64,000 bases of DNA, taken from JAJPKK01 sp963807015 (lineage in GTDB: Bacteria > Pseudomonadota > Alphaproteobacteria > Rhizobiales > Xanthobacteraceae). The number at the start of each line of letters is the position of its first letter. Position 1 is the first letter of the stretch. The DNA lies in NCBI GenBank assembly GCA_963807015.1, contig CAWEAS010000015.1:124001-188000 (forward strand), written 5' to 3'. Positions 55,632 to 63,080 of the stretch are shown in pieces. The position numbers were made by a program, and so were the translations under genes. The notes under the pieces are model-generated. The model ran no database searches and had not been told where the DNA came from. It saw only the letters and a program-made list of their open reading frames with translations.

Positions 55632-56783
55632 ATGCAAGTATTTCGACTAGACTATAACGGCTCCACATCAGGCTTTGAGCGCACCGCCCAGGGCTTTTTG
55701 CGTATTCGCGCCCGCTTGACCAAGGCCGGTATATTTAACTATGGTGATCAGTTTGAATATCGCCCGGAAGAAGAGATTTTTCGCAAAGACTCATTGTCTT
55801 CTTTAAAATGTGCCCCCGTAACCGATCTTCATCCTTCAGAAAACGGTGATGGGTTTTTAGGCCCCCACAATACCAAGGCTCATATAGTTGGCGTGGCTGA
55901 GAGCATTGAGCCAGATGGCAAATATCTTGTAGGCTCTTTGGTCGTGTTTCATGAAGATACCATTGCAGCTATTGAACGAGGCGATCGCAAAGAAATCTCC
56001 TTGGGCTTTAGCTGCGAGCTTTTACCCACTCCTGGTGCTGTCGATGGCCAAGCCTACGATGGGGTGCAGCGCAACATCATCTTTAACCATATCGCCATAG
56101 GTCCTGCGGGCTGGGGTCGGGTAGGCCCTGAATGCTCCATCAGGACAGATGGTAAACCTACAACTAAGGATACAATTATGGGCAACGTTAATCGCCTGGA
56201 TGAGGATAGCTCCATAACTCAGCTGCTTGCTGACCTACAAAAGCAGATCGAGACGGTAGCTGAGCAATTTGCAGCGTTAAAAAAGGCCTTAGAGGATGGA
56301 AAGTCCACAGAGCCGGCAGCCAAAGAGGATAAAAAATCTTCACCGCCACACCTTAACAAAAGCAAAGCCACCATCCGCATCGATGAGGACGATGTTTCGG
56401 TAACCGATCTCTTGTCAGAATGCCAAAAGAAGATCGATGACCTAGAAGAAGAGCTTAAGGCCCTCACCAAAGCTTTAGAGGAAGAGCAAAAAAAGCGCTC
56501 CGAGCTTGAAGATCCCAAGAAAATCGAGGACCGTGTGGATGCCCGTCTCAAGGAGGATTCACTCAAGCGGATTTATCCAGATTTAAGCCTATCGGGCAAA
56601 AACCAAGACTACATCAATGGCCTTTATGAGGCGTCTTTGCGCCAGGGCTTATTATCTCGCAACGACTCTTTAGAAAGAACCCGAGCTGCCCTCAATCAAT
56701 CTGCTGACAAAAAATCAGCCTACGATCGCTGGCGAAACGTCGCGTCTGAGCGCTGGAAACAACCCTTAAGCGGCCATTTATAG
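55632..56783 (+). CDS. DUF2213 prohead protease with C-terminal scaffold
   Basis: A 383-residue protein. The N-terminal half is a DUF2213 protease-like domain (GFLRIRARLTKAGIFNYGDQFEYRPEEEIFRKDSLSSLKCAPVTDLHP, EDTIAAIERGDRKEISLGFSCELL, VQRNIIFNHIAIGPAGWGRVGPE). The C-terminal half is charged coiled coil (CQKKIDDLEEELKALTKALEEEQKKRSEL) like a scaffold. An internal ATG at 56178 (MGNVNRLDEDS) could give a free scaffold protein, as in other phages with nested genes. Confidence 0.83.
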   Translation: MQVFRLDYNGSTSGFERTAQGFLRIRARLTKAGIFNYGDQFEYRPEEEIFRKDSLSSLKCAPVTDLHPSENGDGFLGPHNTKAHIVGVAESIEPDGKYLVGSLVVFHEDTIAAIERGDRKEISLGFSCELLPTPGAVDGQAYDGVQRNIIFNHIAIGPAGWGRVGPECSIRTDGKPTTKDTIMGNVNRLDEDSSITQLLADLQKQIETVAEQFAALKKALEDGKSTEPAAKEDKKSSPPHLNKSKATIRIDEDDVSVTDLLSECQKKIDDLEEELKALTKALEEEQKKRSELEDPKKIEDRVDARLKEDSLKRIYPDLSLSGKNQDYINGLYEASLRQGLLSRNDSLERTRAALNQSADKKSAYDRWRNVASERWKQPLSGHL

Positions 56784-56792
56784 GAGCACACG

Positions 56793-57250
56793 ATGCAAAT
56801 AGATTTCCCTCTCAAAAGACCGCGTGCCCTGGTGGGCTTAAAAGTAGATAGCACCCCTTCGACCACCGTGTCAGCAGTATCGGATATACCTATCCCCTTC
56901 GGAGCTTTGGTGACCTTTGATAGCAAGGAGAGTTGTAAGATTCCCACCACCAAAGAGGATCTACAAAGACCTTTAGGCATCACCCTCAGACAATTCTGAT
57001 GGGCTTCGCTATGAGCCAAAGACTGCCATCGCTGTGGTGCGACAAGGGCGGATTTGGGTCGAAGGTGAGGATGTTTCTGATACGAACAAAATAGCAGCCT
57101 TTGACCCGGTCTACATCAAATTAATCGATGGCAAAGCCATCTTTACCGCTCAGGCTGATGGCCACGTTGAGACTTAAGGGCGCCATTTTCTTAGAAAGCT
57201 TAAGCGAAGGCAAAGTACCTATCGAAATCAAATTTTTGGGAGGCAGATAA
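56793..57250 (+). pseudogene. Head cement/decoration protein (gp24-like), two frameshifts
   Basis: Starts MQIDFPLKRPRALVGLKVDSTPST and runs to about 56,990. The next frame reads HPSDNSDGLRYEPKTAIAVVRQGRIWVEGEDV (DNA before 57,170), then another slip leads to LRLKGAIFLESLSEGKVPIEIKFLGG ending at 57250. Sequence type and place, between protease and capsid, match head cement/decoration proteins. About 150 residues when joined. Confidence 0.65.
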
Positions 57251-58135
57251 ATGGACGGTTTTACTTCTACATCAGTATATTTACGAGAACAGCTGCAGCA
57301 TGTCATCAATTTAGCTTTTGAAGAGACTTTTCCGGTATTAAAGGCGCGAAGCTTTATACCGGTCAACAGCACTGTCCCCGAAACCGCCGAAACTGTTTTA
57401 GCCCGCATCTGGGGGTCTTACGGTGAAGCTAAGATTATCAACTCCAGCGCCGATGACCTCCCATCGGTGACTATTGGCCAAAAGGAAGCTAGCCTCAACG
57501 TTAAAACCATTGGCTGTTCTTTTGAGTATTCGGTTATGGATCTAAAACGAAGCCAAGCGACCGGAGTGAATCTTGATGGCAGAATGGCTATCGCCGCACG
57601 GCAGTTGATAGAGACGCAGATCGATAAGCTTTCTACCCACGGCGATGAGCGTTATGGCTTACGAGGTTTGTGTAATAACGACGATATTGAGCCTATAAAA
57701 TTGTCCAAATGGTTCGATGAGAAAGGCAAGTCATTAAAAACCGGCGAGCAGATGCTCAACGATATCAGCCAGCTCATTACGTCAGTGGTCACCAAAACCA
57801 ACAGCATCATGGTGCCCGATACGTTGCTCTTGCCTATCAGACATTACGCCCATCTAGCGTTGACGCCGTTTTCTCAATACAGCCAAATAACGTTGCTCAA
57901 TTATCTTTTGACCAACAATCCTTACGTAAAAAACATCGACTCCTGGGTTCATTTAGAAGACCAGTGCATCCTCTATCCACGCACCCCTCAGGCTTTAGAA
58001 ATGTTTATCCCGATGGATTTTGCCACCGAGTCTCCCCAAGCGGTGGGTCTGTCCTTCAAGGTGCAATGCCACTCCCGCTTTGGTGGTGTGCAAATCTATA
58101 CGCCCAAGGCTTGTGCCTATGGCCGAGGTATATGA
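57251..58135 (+). CDS. Major capsid protein, DUF2184 family
   Basis: A 294-residue protein: LREQLQHVINLAFEETFPVLKARSFIPVNSTVPETAETVLARIWGSYGEAKIINSSADDLPSV, DTLLLPIRHYAHLALTPFSQYSQITLLNYLLTNNPYVKNIDSW, then PMDFATESPQAVGLSFKVQCHSRFGGVQIYTPKACAYGRGI. This is the DUF2184 major head protein pattern with HK97-like fold. The ATG follows the previous stop directly. Confidence 0.88.
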   Translation: MDGFTSTSVYLREQLQHVINLAFEETFPVLKARSFIPVNSTVPETAETVLARIWGSYGEAKIINSSADDLPSVTIGQKEASLNVKTIGCSFEYSVMDLKRSQATGVNLDGRMAIAARQLIETQIDKLSTHGDERYGLRGLCNNDDIEPIKLSKWFDEKGKSLKTGEQMLNDISQLITSVVTKTNSIMVPDTLLLPIRHYAHLALTPFSQYSQITLLNYLLTNNPYVKNIDSWVHLEDQCILYPRTPQALEMFIPMDFATESPQAVGLSFKVQCHSRFGGVQIYTPKACAYGRGI

Positions 58136-58308
58136 TGGAACGCTTTCTCATAAGGTTTCCCGAGTTTAGCGCTACCGATGAAAAGCTCATCGCTCTGGCT
58201 CTAGCGGAGGCTAAACATGAGCTCAACGCCACGCTATGGGGTGAGCTGTACGAGATCGGCATCATGTTTTTGGCAGCGGATAAATTAGCCCGTATTTTTC
58301 ACGCATGA

Positions 58309-59862
58309 GCGCTTATTTAAAAAACTGTCTTAGATTTTTTATTTTACAATAATTTTCAGATATTTTTAATAGAAAAATCTATATTTAAATACACCACCCC
58401 CTTACCCCCATTTAAAATATTTAGTTGTGAGGTTGATTTATGAGGGCGTTAACCTTGCAAGAGCGATTAAAAATATGTTTTGATTCGGAAACCCACTCGA
58501 TAATAAAAAACGAATTCTTCTCGTATTGCGAATGATCGCAGCACCTACTTTGAGCAGGCGCAATCTTATGGTCTCTACCTGCGCTGTTGCCAGATGAGTT
58601 CCTTTTAAAGCATGACTCCGAATGTGAGAGAGCAAAACATATGCCATGCTGGAAAACAACAACCGGAGCTGATTGGGCCACCAAGCATGGCAGCTGGTAC
58701 GGTCTGCAAATAGGCCAAGCTGCTGTTCCTTAATGCGGTTCTCCATATCGCCACGAGCGCAATATATACTTTCATATATTTGCTCAGCAGCTTCTGCGCA
58801 GTTGGTAACCACAAACCGAGGATTTGCGCCATTGTCACTATGTTCCGCTTTAACAATGATGCGGCGTTCTTTATCCCATGTTTCGGCTGCATATTGTACA
58901 TCACCAAAAATACGCTGCTTCTCTTGGGTATGGTCAAAATATTTTTCCGATTCCAACAGGTAGGATTCGGAAAGATTTAACAATCGTCTATTCTTCCCAA
59001 TACCAACAACATAGTACACATCGTGTTTTTCACACCAGCTAAACATTTTATGACGGCAAAAACCACCATCACCTCTGAATATAATCTTAGTATTTGGCCA
59101 TATTTTTCTAATGCCTTTTACCAGCAAAGATAAAATCGCCCATGTGTGCTTAGCGCCATCTTTATTGCTTGGTCTAAGGTAAGCCGCAAGCAAATGGTGA
59201 CCGCAAAAGACATAGAGGGGGAGGAAGCAGTAACCACCATAGTACCCATTAAAAAAACGCCCTTCTTGTGCGCCATGCACCGTATCATCGGTGGCATCAA
59301 AATCAAGAATGATTTCTTTGGGTGGTTTTTTAAAAGAAGTTACAAACTTATCAAACATGAGCTCATGGAGCTTAACCATGCTTGTTCTGGAAGCTGTTTT
59401 TTCAAGTCGACAAAGAGTTGGTGCACTGGCAAGATCGCTTTCACGATCTACAGCCGTCTGTATGGCTGGATCTTTTCGTAAATATTCGTGATCATTAAGA
59501 TCTTCATAACCAAGGGCAATACCAAAAATACGCTGTTTAAGCATCGAGAGCCAAGAGTGAGTGATGAGCCTCTGCTCTCTTGGATCTGGCAGTATCCGCG
59601 AAATAGCTTCAGTAAGTTTAAGCCTTCGATCAGCTTCACGAAGCAAAAGCACGCCACCATCGCTGGTAATATCACCACCATCAAAATTCACCTCTAAAAG
59701 CTTTTTATTGCTTCCTTTAAGCTGGATTGTTTTTGATTTGCTGTTTGTTAAACGGGTACAAAGTGTACCGATGTTTTTTGGTTTCATAATTTCTTAAACC
59801 CGCATGGGGATTGAGAAATTCCCTTAAACATCGGTTTTTTTCATGAAAAATTCGGGTTAGCT
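58309..59862. mobile_element. IS1380-family insertion sequence (ends approximate)
   Basis: About 1.55 kb holding one minus-strand transposase, inserted between the two halves of the DUF4054 gene. I could not find clear terminal inverted repeats or a target duplication by eye, so the boundaries are those of the interrupted gene's codons. AT-rich flanks: 58,309-58,437 and 59,788-59,862. Confidence 0.75.
58438..59787 (-). CDS. IS1380-family transposase
   Basis: A 449-residue DDE transposase: VNFDGGDITSDGGVLLLREADRRLKLTEAISRILPD, the EIILDFDATDDTVHGAQEGRFFNGYYGGYCFLPLYVFCGHHLL block (first Asp), IIFRGDGGFCRHKMFSWCEKHDVYYVVGIGKN (second Asp) and CARGDMENRIKEQQLGLFADRTSCH (Glu). Intact and full length. 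Confidence 0.92.
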   Translation of the reverse strand: MKPKNIGTLCTRLTNSKSKTIQLKGSNKKLLEVNFDGGDITSDGGVLLLREADRRLKLTEAISRILPDPREQRLITHSWLSMLKQRIFGIALGYEDLNDHEYLRKDPAIQTAVDRESDLASAPTLCRLEKTASRTSMVKLHELMFDKFVTSFKKPPKEIILDFDATDDTVHGAQEGRFFNGYYGGYCFLPLYVFCGHHLLAAYLRPSNKDGAKHTWAILSLLVKGIRKIWPNTKIIFRGDGGFCRHKMFSWCEKHDVYYVVGIGKNRRLLNLSESYLLESEKYFDHTQEKQRIFGDVQYAAETWDKERRIIVKAEHSDNGANPRFVVTNCAEAAEQIYESIYCARGDMENRIKEQQLGLFADRTSCHAWWPNQLRLLFSSMAYVLLSHIRSHALKGTHLATAQVETIRLRLLKVGAAIIRNTRRIRFLLSSGFPNQNIFLIALARLTPS

Positions 59863-59977
59863 ATGTCTCCCATGGGTGAGCCTGCCCGCCTCGAAGGATC
59901 GACGAATCAAACCACCTACCGCTTGGAGTTTGAACGCCTGTGCCGACTTATCAGCATGGGAGCGAGGGTGTGTTGAC

Positions 59978-60970
59978 ATGAAGCATGTATCGGACGACAG
60001 CCGTCTGCAACAAAAGGTACTCAAGGCGGTAAAAAAGATGAGGGCCGGCCCCCATGTGCAGGTGGGCATTCTTCAGGACAAGAAAATGGACAACGGCTTT
60101 TCGATGACAGCCCTGGCGGCAGTGCATGAATATGGCTCATCAGATGGGCATATACCGGCTCGATCCTTCATCCGCTCTACTTGTGATGCTCAACAAAAGA
60201 AACATTTGGAGCTCATAAAAAAGCTCGAAGATAAGGTTTTTAGAGGGCAGCTCACCATCAAGCAGGCTTTGACCACCTTAGGCCAGGTGGTTTCCAAAGA
60301 TATGGTGGGGGCGATCGTTAAAGGCATAGCACCACCACTCAAAGCAGCCACTACCAAGCGCAAAAAGAGTTCAAAGCCTTTGATTGACCAGGGCCGTCTC
60401 AAAGGCGCCATAACCCATGAAGTGAGAAATGTTAATACTAACTGGCAATTGATTCAAACCGTTTTAGAACGGGTCTTTAGCGAGGCCATTCAAATTCCCT
60501 TTGTGTGGGATGATGAGCCACGATTGATGATACCGCGCCCTTGTGGTCTATTGTCGTTGGGGCAAAGCATCACCATCGGCCGGGATGCCAGTGGCTATAC
60601 CTTTAGCAATAGCGATATCACCATCGACATCTATGGGCATCGCGAAGTCACTGTCACCGTGCAGGTATTTTCGCGACAGGCGCGAGGCGAAAAATCTTCC
60701 CGAGCGCTCATCGAAAGGGCTCGTCTGGCCTTAGCCAACCCTATTTATCGCGATGAGCTTAGGAGCGTTGGTTTGGTGTTTGTGGAAAACCATCCCATCG
60801 CTGACCTCAATGAGATCTTCCAAAACCGTAAAGAATCGAGAGCAGCGTTTGATGCGGTGTTCAGGGTGCTGATGCATGAAAGCCTTCCCCTTAAACAGTT
60901 GGCTCATTTTGATGCAGTTGAGCTTATGAGTGAGGTGGGCCATGAGCCTCTGATAGCATCGTTAGAATAA
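59978..60970 (+). CDS. Fused frame: HK97 gp10-like/virion morphogenesis protein and phage neck protein
   Basis: ATG 59978 is the likely start (TTGACATG overlap with the DUF4054 stop region). Residues 1-150 (HVQVGILQDKKMDNGFSMTALAAVHEYGSSDGHIPARSFIRSTCD, SKPLIDQGRLKGAITHEVRNV) look like a gp10/HK97-type tail completion protein. Residues 155-330 (QLIQTVLERVFSEAIQIPFVWDDEPRL, SNSDITIDIYGHREVTVTVQVFSRQ, NPIYRDELRSVGLVFVENHPIADLNE) look like a phage neck terminator protein. These are separate genes in other phages, so a lost stop or frameshift near 60,430 probably joined them. Confidence 0.62.
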   Translation: MKHVSDDSRLQQKVLKAVKKMRAGPHVQVGILQDKKMDNGFSMTALAAVHEYGSSDGHIPARSFIRSTCDAQQKKHLELIKKLEDKVFRGQLTIKQALTTLGQVVSKDMVGAIVKGIAPPLKAATTKRKKSSKPLIDQGRLKGAITHEVRNVNTNWQLIQTVLERVFSEAIQIPFVWDDEPRLMIPRPCGLLSLGQSITIGRDASGYTFSNSDITIDIYGHREVTVTVQVFSRQARGEKSSRALIERARLALANPIYRDELRSVGLVFVENHPIADLNEIFQNRKESRAAFDAVFRVLMHESLPLKQLAHFDAVELMSEVGHEPLIASLE

Positions 60971-62021
60971 ATATATCCTCCCAAAACCTTCATTTGGCCC
61001 AGGCGGGGTTTGGCGTGCCTTTGATTATGGGTGAGCACGATGCCTTTACTCAACGGGTGCAGACCTACAGAGAGCTCTCTGATTTACCCATGGGAGGGTA
61101 AGGACAAAGATGGCAAACCGATTAAAGGTTTTAAGACGACCGATACAATTTTACTGAAATGGCTTCATCCTTGCTTTCCCAAAGCCCCACCGTTGATAAA
61201 TTTAAGATTGGCCGTCGAGCTTCTGGTGAAGATATTGCCACTGCCTTCGATGCCATCTGCACTGAGGATAGCGATTTTTACGGGCTGCTTGTAGCCTGTG
61301 ATGATTCCGAGACGTACGCGAAAGATATAACGGCATTAGCCGCCAAAGTTGCCTCCAGGCGCATGCTGCTGGGCATCGACCTAGATGATACCGTTGACAA
61401 AGACTTAGTTCTTGCGGGCGACCTCAAAAGCAAAAAATACCGCAATGTTTTTAATATTTATAAACCCCCTAAAAAAAATCAGAAGGATGAGGATGAATAT
61501 CCTGCCGCCGCATTGATGGGCAAAATGCTGCCACAAGACCCAGGTTCCGCTACTTGGGCTTATAAACAGCTGGTTGGCATATCCCAAGGTCAGTTGTCTT
61601 CTTCTACGATCGAAGAGCTGAGAAAAAACCATGTCAATTATTATGCAGCAGGCATCAAAGATGTGGGGGTAACCTTTAACGGAAAAGTTTTAAGCGGCGA
61701 ATACATCAATGTCACTGTCGGCATCGATTGGCTCCATGTGCGCCTGCAGGAACGTTTGTTCAGGCTCTTAGCCATCAATCAAAAGATACCCTACACGCTC
61801 AAAGGCATCGATCTGGTGCGCTGTGAGATCATGGCCCAGCTTAAAGAAGCCATCGCTCAAGGCGTATTGGCCGCCGATCCCGAACCTCAGATAAGTACGC
61901 CCGCCATTGATGAAGTAAGCCCCACTACTCGCGAAAACCGCATACTACCCAAGTTAAGTTCAGCGGTCGTCTGGCTGGGGCTATTCACCACATTCACATC
62001 GAAGGCACGGTAGGGCCATAG
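60942..62021 (+). pseudogene. DUF3383 tail sheath-like protein, several frameshifts
   Basis: ATG 60942 plus a one-base slip gives MSLSDSIVRINISSQNLHLAQAGFGVPLIMG, the usual DUF3383 N-terminus, and EHDAFTQRVQTYRELSDLP. After a gap near 61,080-61,160 the frame from 61159 gives LLSQSPTVDKFKIGRRASGEDIATAFDAI, then PGSATWAYKQLVGISQGQLSSSTIEELRKNHVNYYAAG. A last slip near 61,945 leads to FSGRLAGAIHHIHIEGTVGP with stop at 62019-62021. DUF3383 proteins form the contractile tail sheath in myoviruses. Confidence 0.72.
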
Positions 62022-62029
62022 GAGAGGCT

Positions 62030-62446
62030 ATGAACGGTTTTAGAGAATATTCTCCCGACGACTATTCAGTTATTTTTAACGGCATCCCGATTGAGGGCTT
62101 TGCGGAAGATGAATGTATCGACATCGAGTTTAACACGGAAGGATTTCAGGACGATATCGGCATCGATGGCCATGTGGTGCGTTACAAAACCTTAGACCAG
62201 CGAGCCACGGTGATTTTTACGCTGATGGCCGGCTCTCCGTGCAACAAGGTCTTATCGGCCATGTACAATGCCGACTTAAAACTACCCAACGGATTGGGGT
62301 AGGTCCCTTGCTCATACGAGACACGCAAGGGGTAACTGTATTTTTAGGTACTCAAGCGTGGATCCAAAAGGGTCACCTTTGGCCAAAAGCTGGGCAATCG
62401 CGAATGGACCATCAGGGTGGCCAAACTTGAAGCAATCATAGGTTAA
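62030..62446 (+). pseudogene. DUF3277 tail tube protein, two frameshifts
   Basis: Starts MNGFREYSPDDYSVIFNGIPIEGFAEDECIDIEFNTEGFQDDIGIDGHVVRYKTLDQRATVIFTLMAGSPCNKVLSAMYNADLKLPNG, then slips to GVGPLLIRDTQGVTVFLGTQAWIQK, then to VTFGQKLGNREWTIRVAKLEAIIG ending at 62446. Typical DUF3277 order and placement after DUF3383, so probable tail tube of a myovirus. The second slip is at AAAAGGG. Confidence 0.75.
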
Positions 62447-62869
62447 GGATACACCCTGCGTAAAGAACTGGAACGATGCATTAACGGCGTCAATCTCAAG
62501 ATCACCCAGCTCGGCTTTCAAGAGGGCATCGAGCTTTTGACCAGTTTAGGCAATCTCATCGGCCCGGGTTTAAGCAATAATGATTTTACGGGCTATAACC
62601 CCACCGCGATGTTGGGCGAAATCCTTGCTCGGGTTAACGCAGAGACGCTGACGAGCATTATTAACAAACTGGCTCGATCGACGCGCATCGAGCGTGAGCC
62701 CAATAAATGGCCACTCTTAGAGCCGGAAGTGGATTTAGCAGGAAACTACAATCTCACCTTCAAATGGCTGGGCTTTGCCTTGGAGGCCAATTATTGCGAT
62801 TTTTTAGGCGAGGAGGGTTTAGTCAGCGCCATTATCGCCCACATCGAGACAGCGAATGCGACGGCCTAA
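62447..62869 (+). CDS. Probable phage tail assembly chaperone
   Basis: An open frame immediately after the tube stop: YTLRKELERCINGVNLKITQLGFQEGIELLTSLGNLIGPGLSNND, NPTAMLGEILARVNAETLTSIINKLARSTRIE, ending AIIAHIETANATA. No ATG at the 5' end; the start is unresolved, perhaps because of a nearby indel. Position between tube and tape measure fits the tail chaperone gene. Confidence 0.5.
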   Translation, partial: GYTLRKELERCINGVNLKITQLGFQEGIELLTSLGNLIGPGLSNNDFTGYNPTAMLGEILARVNAETLTSIINKLARSTRIEREPNKWPLLEPEVDLAGNYNLTFKWLGFALEANYCDFLGEEGLVSAIIAHIETANATA

Positions 62870-62943
62870 ATCCCCCTAAGCTCAAAGCCAGCCGTGCAAT
62901 TGTCGATAAGATAGCCACTTCGGGTCATTACCACTGATCGCTT

Positions 62944-63027
62944 ATGGAGATCAAAACAAAATGGTCGCTTGACGATGTGGATGAAGCCTTAGCGGTGTTG
63001 GCCTACATCGCGGCGGTTGAGCATTGA
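62944..63027 (+). CDS. Very short protein, possible second chaperone frame
   Basis: MEIKTKWSLDDVDEALAVLAYIAAVEH (27 residues), beginning at ATG 62944. The WSLDDVDEAL segment recalls the short frameshift-partner chaperones of phage tails (as in lambda G/GT and P2 E/E'). Could instead be a decayed piece. Confidence 0.35.
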   Translation: MEIKTKWSLDDVDEALAVLAYIAAVEH

Positions 63028-63080
63028 CAGCTGAGGGCGATGAAGAAAGGTTTTAAAAAAAAAAAAGAAAAGAAAAAAAA

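Larger units (their letters stand above)
58132..59976 (+). pseudogene. DUF4054 head-completion (adaptor) protein split by an IS1380-family element
   Basis: The 5' part starts in an ATGA overlap with the capsid stop: MMERFLIRFPEFSATDEKLIALALAEAKHELNATLWGELYEIGIMFLAADKLARIFHA, then stops at 58308. The missing C-terminus appears 1.5 kb later at 59,863: MSPMGEPARLEGSTNQTTYRLEFERLCRLISMGARVC, ending at 59976, matching the STTYxxEFERLRR ending of DUF4054. The IS lies between the halves. Without it, virions could not complete the head-tail connection. Confidence 0.78.

Noticed and set aside
58309..59862. Terminal inverted repeats and target duplication for the IS1380-family element
   Set aside because: Candidate ends (around 58,306 and 59,860) do not pair convincingly, and only a two-base GC match at the edges was seen, so no precise ends are claimed.
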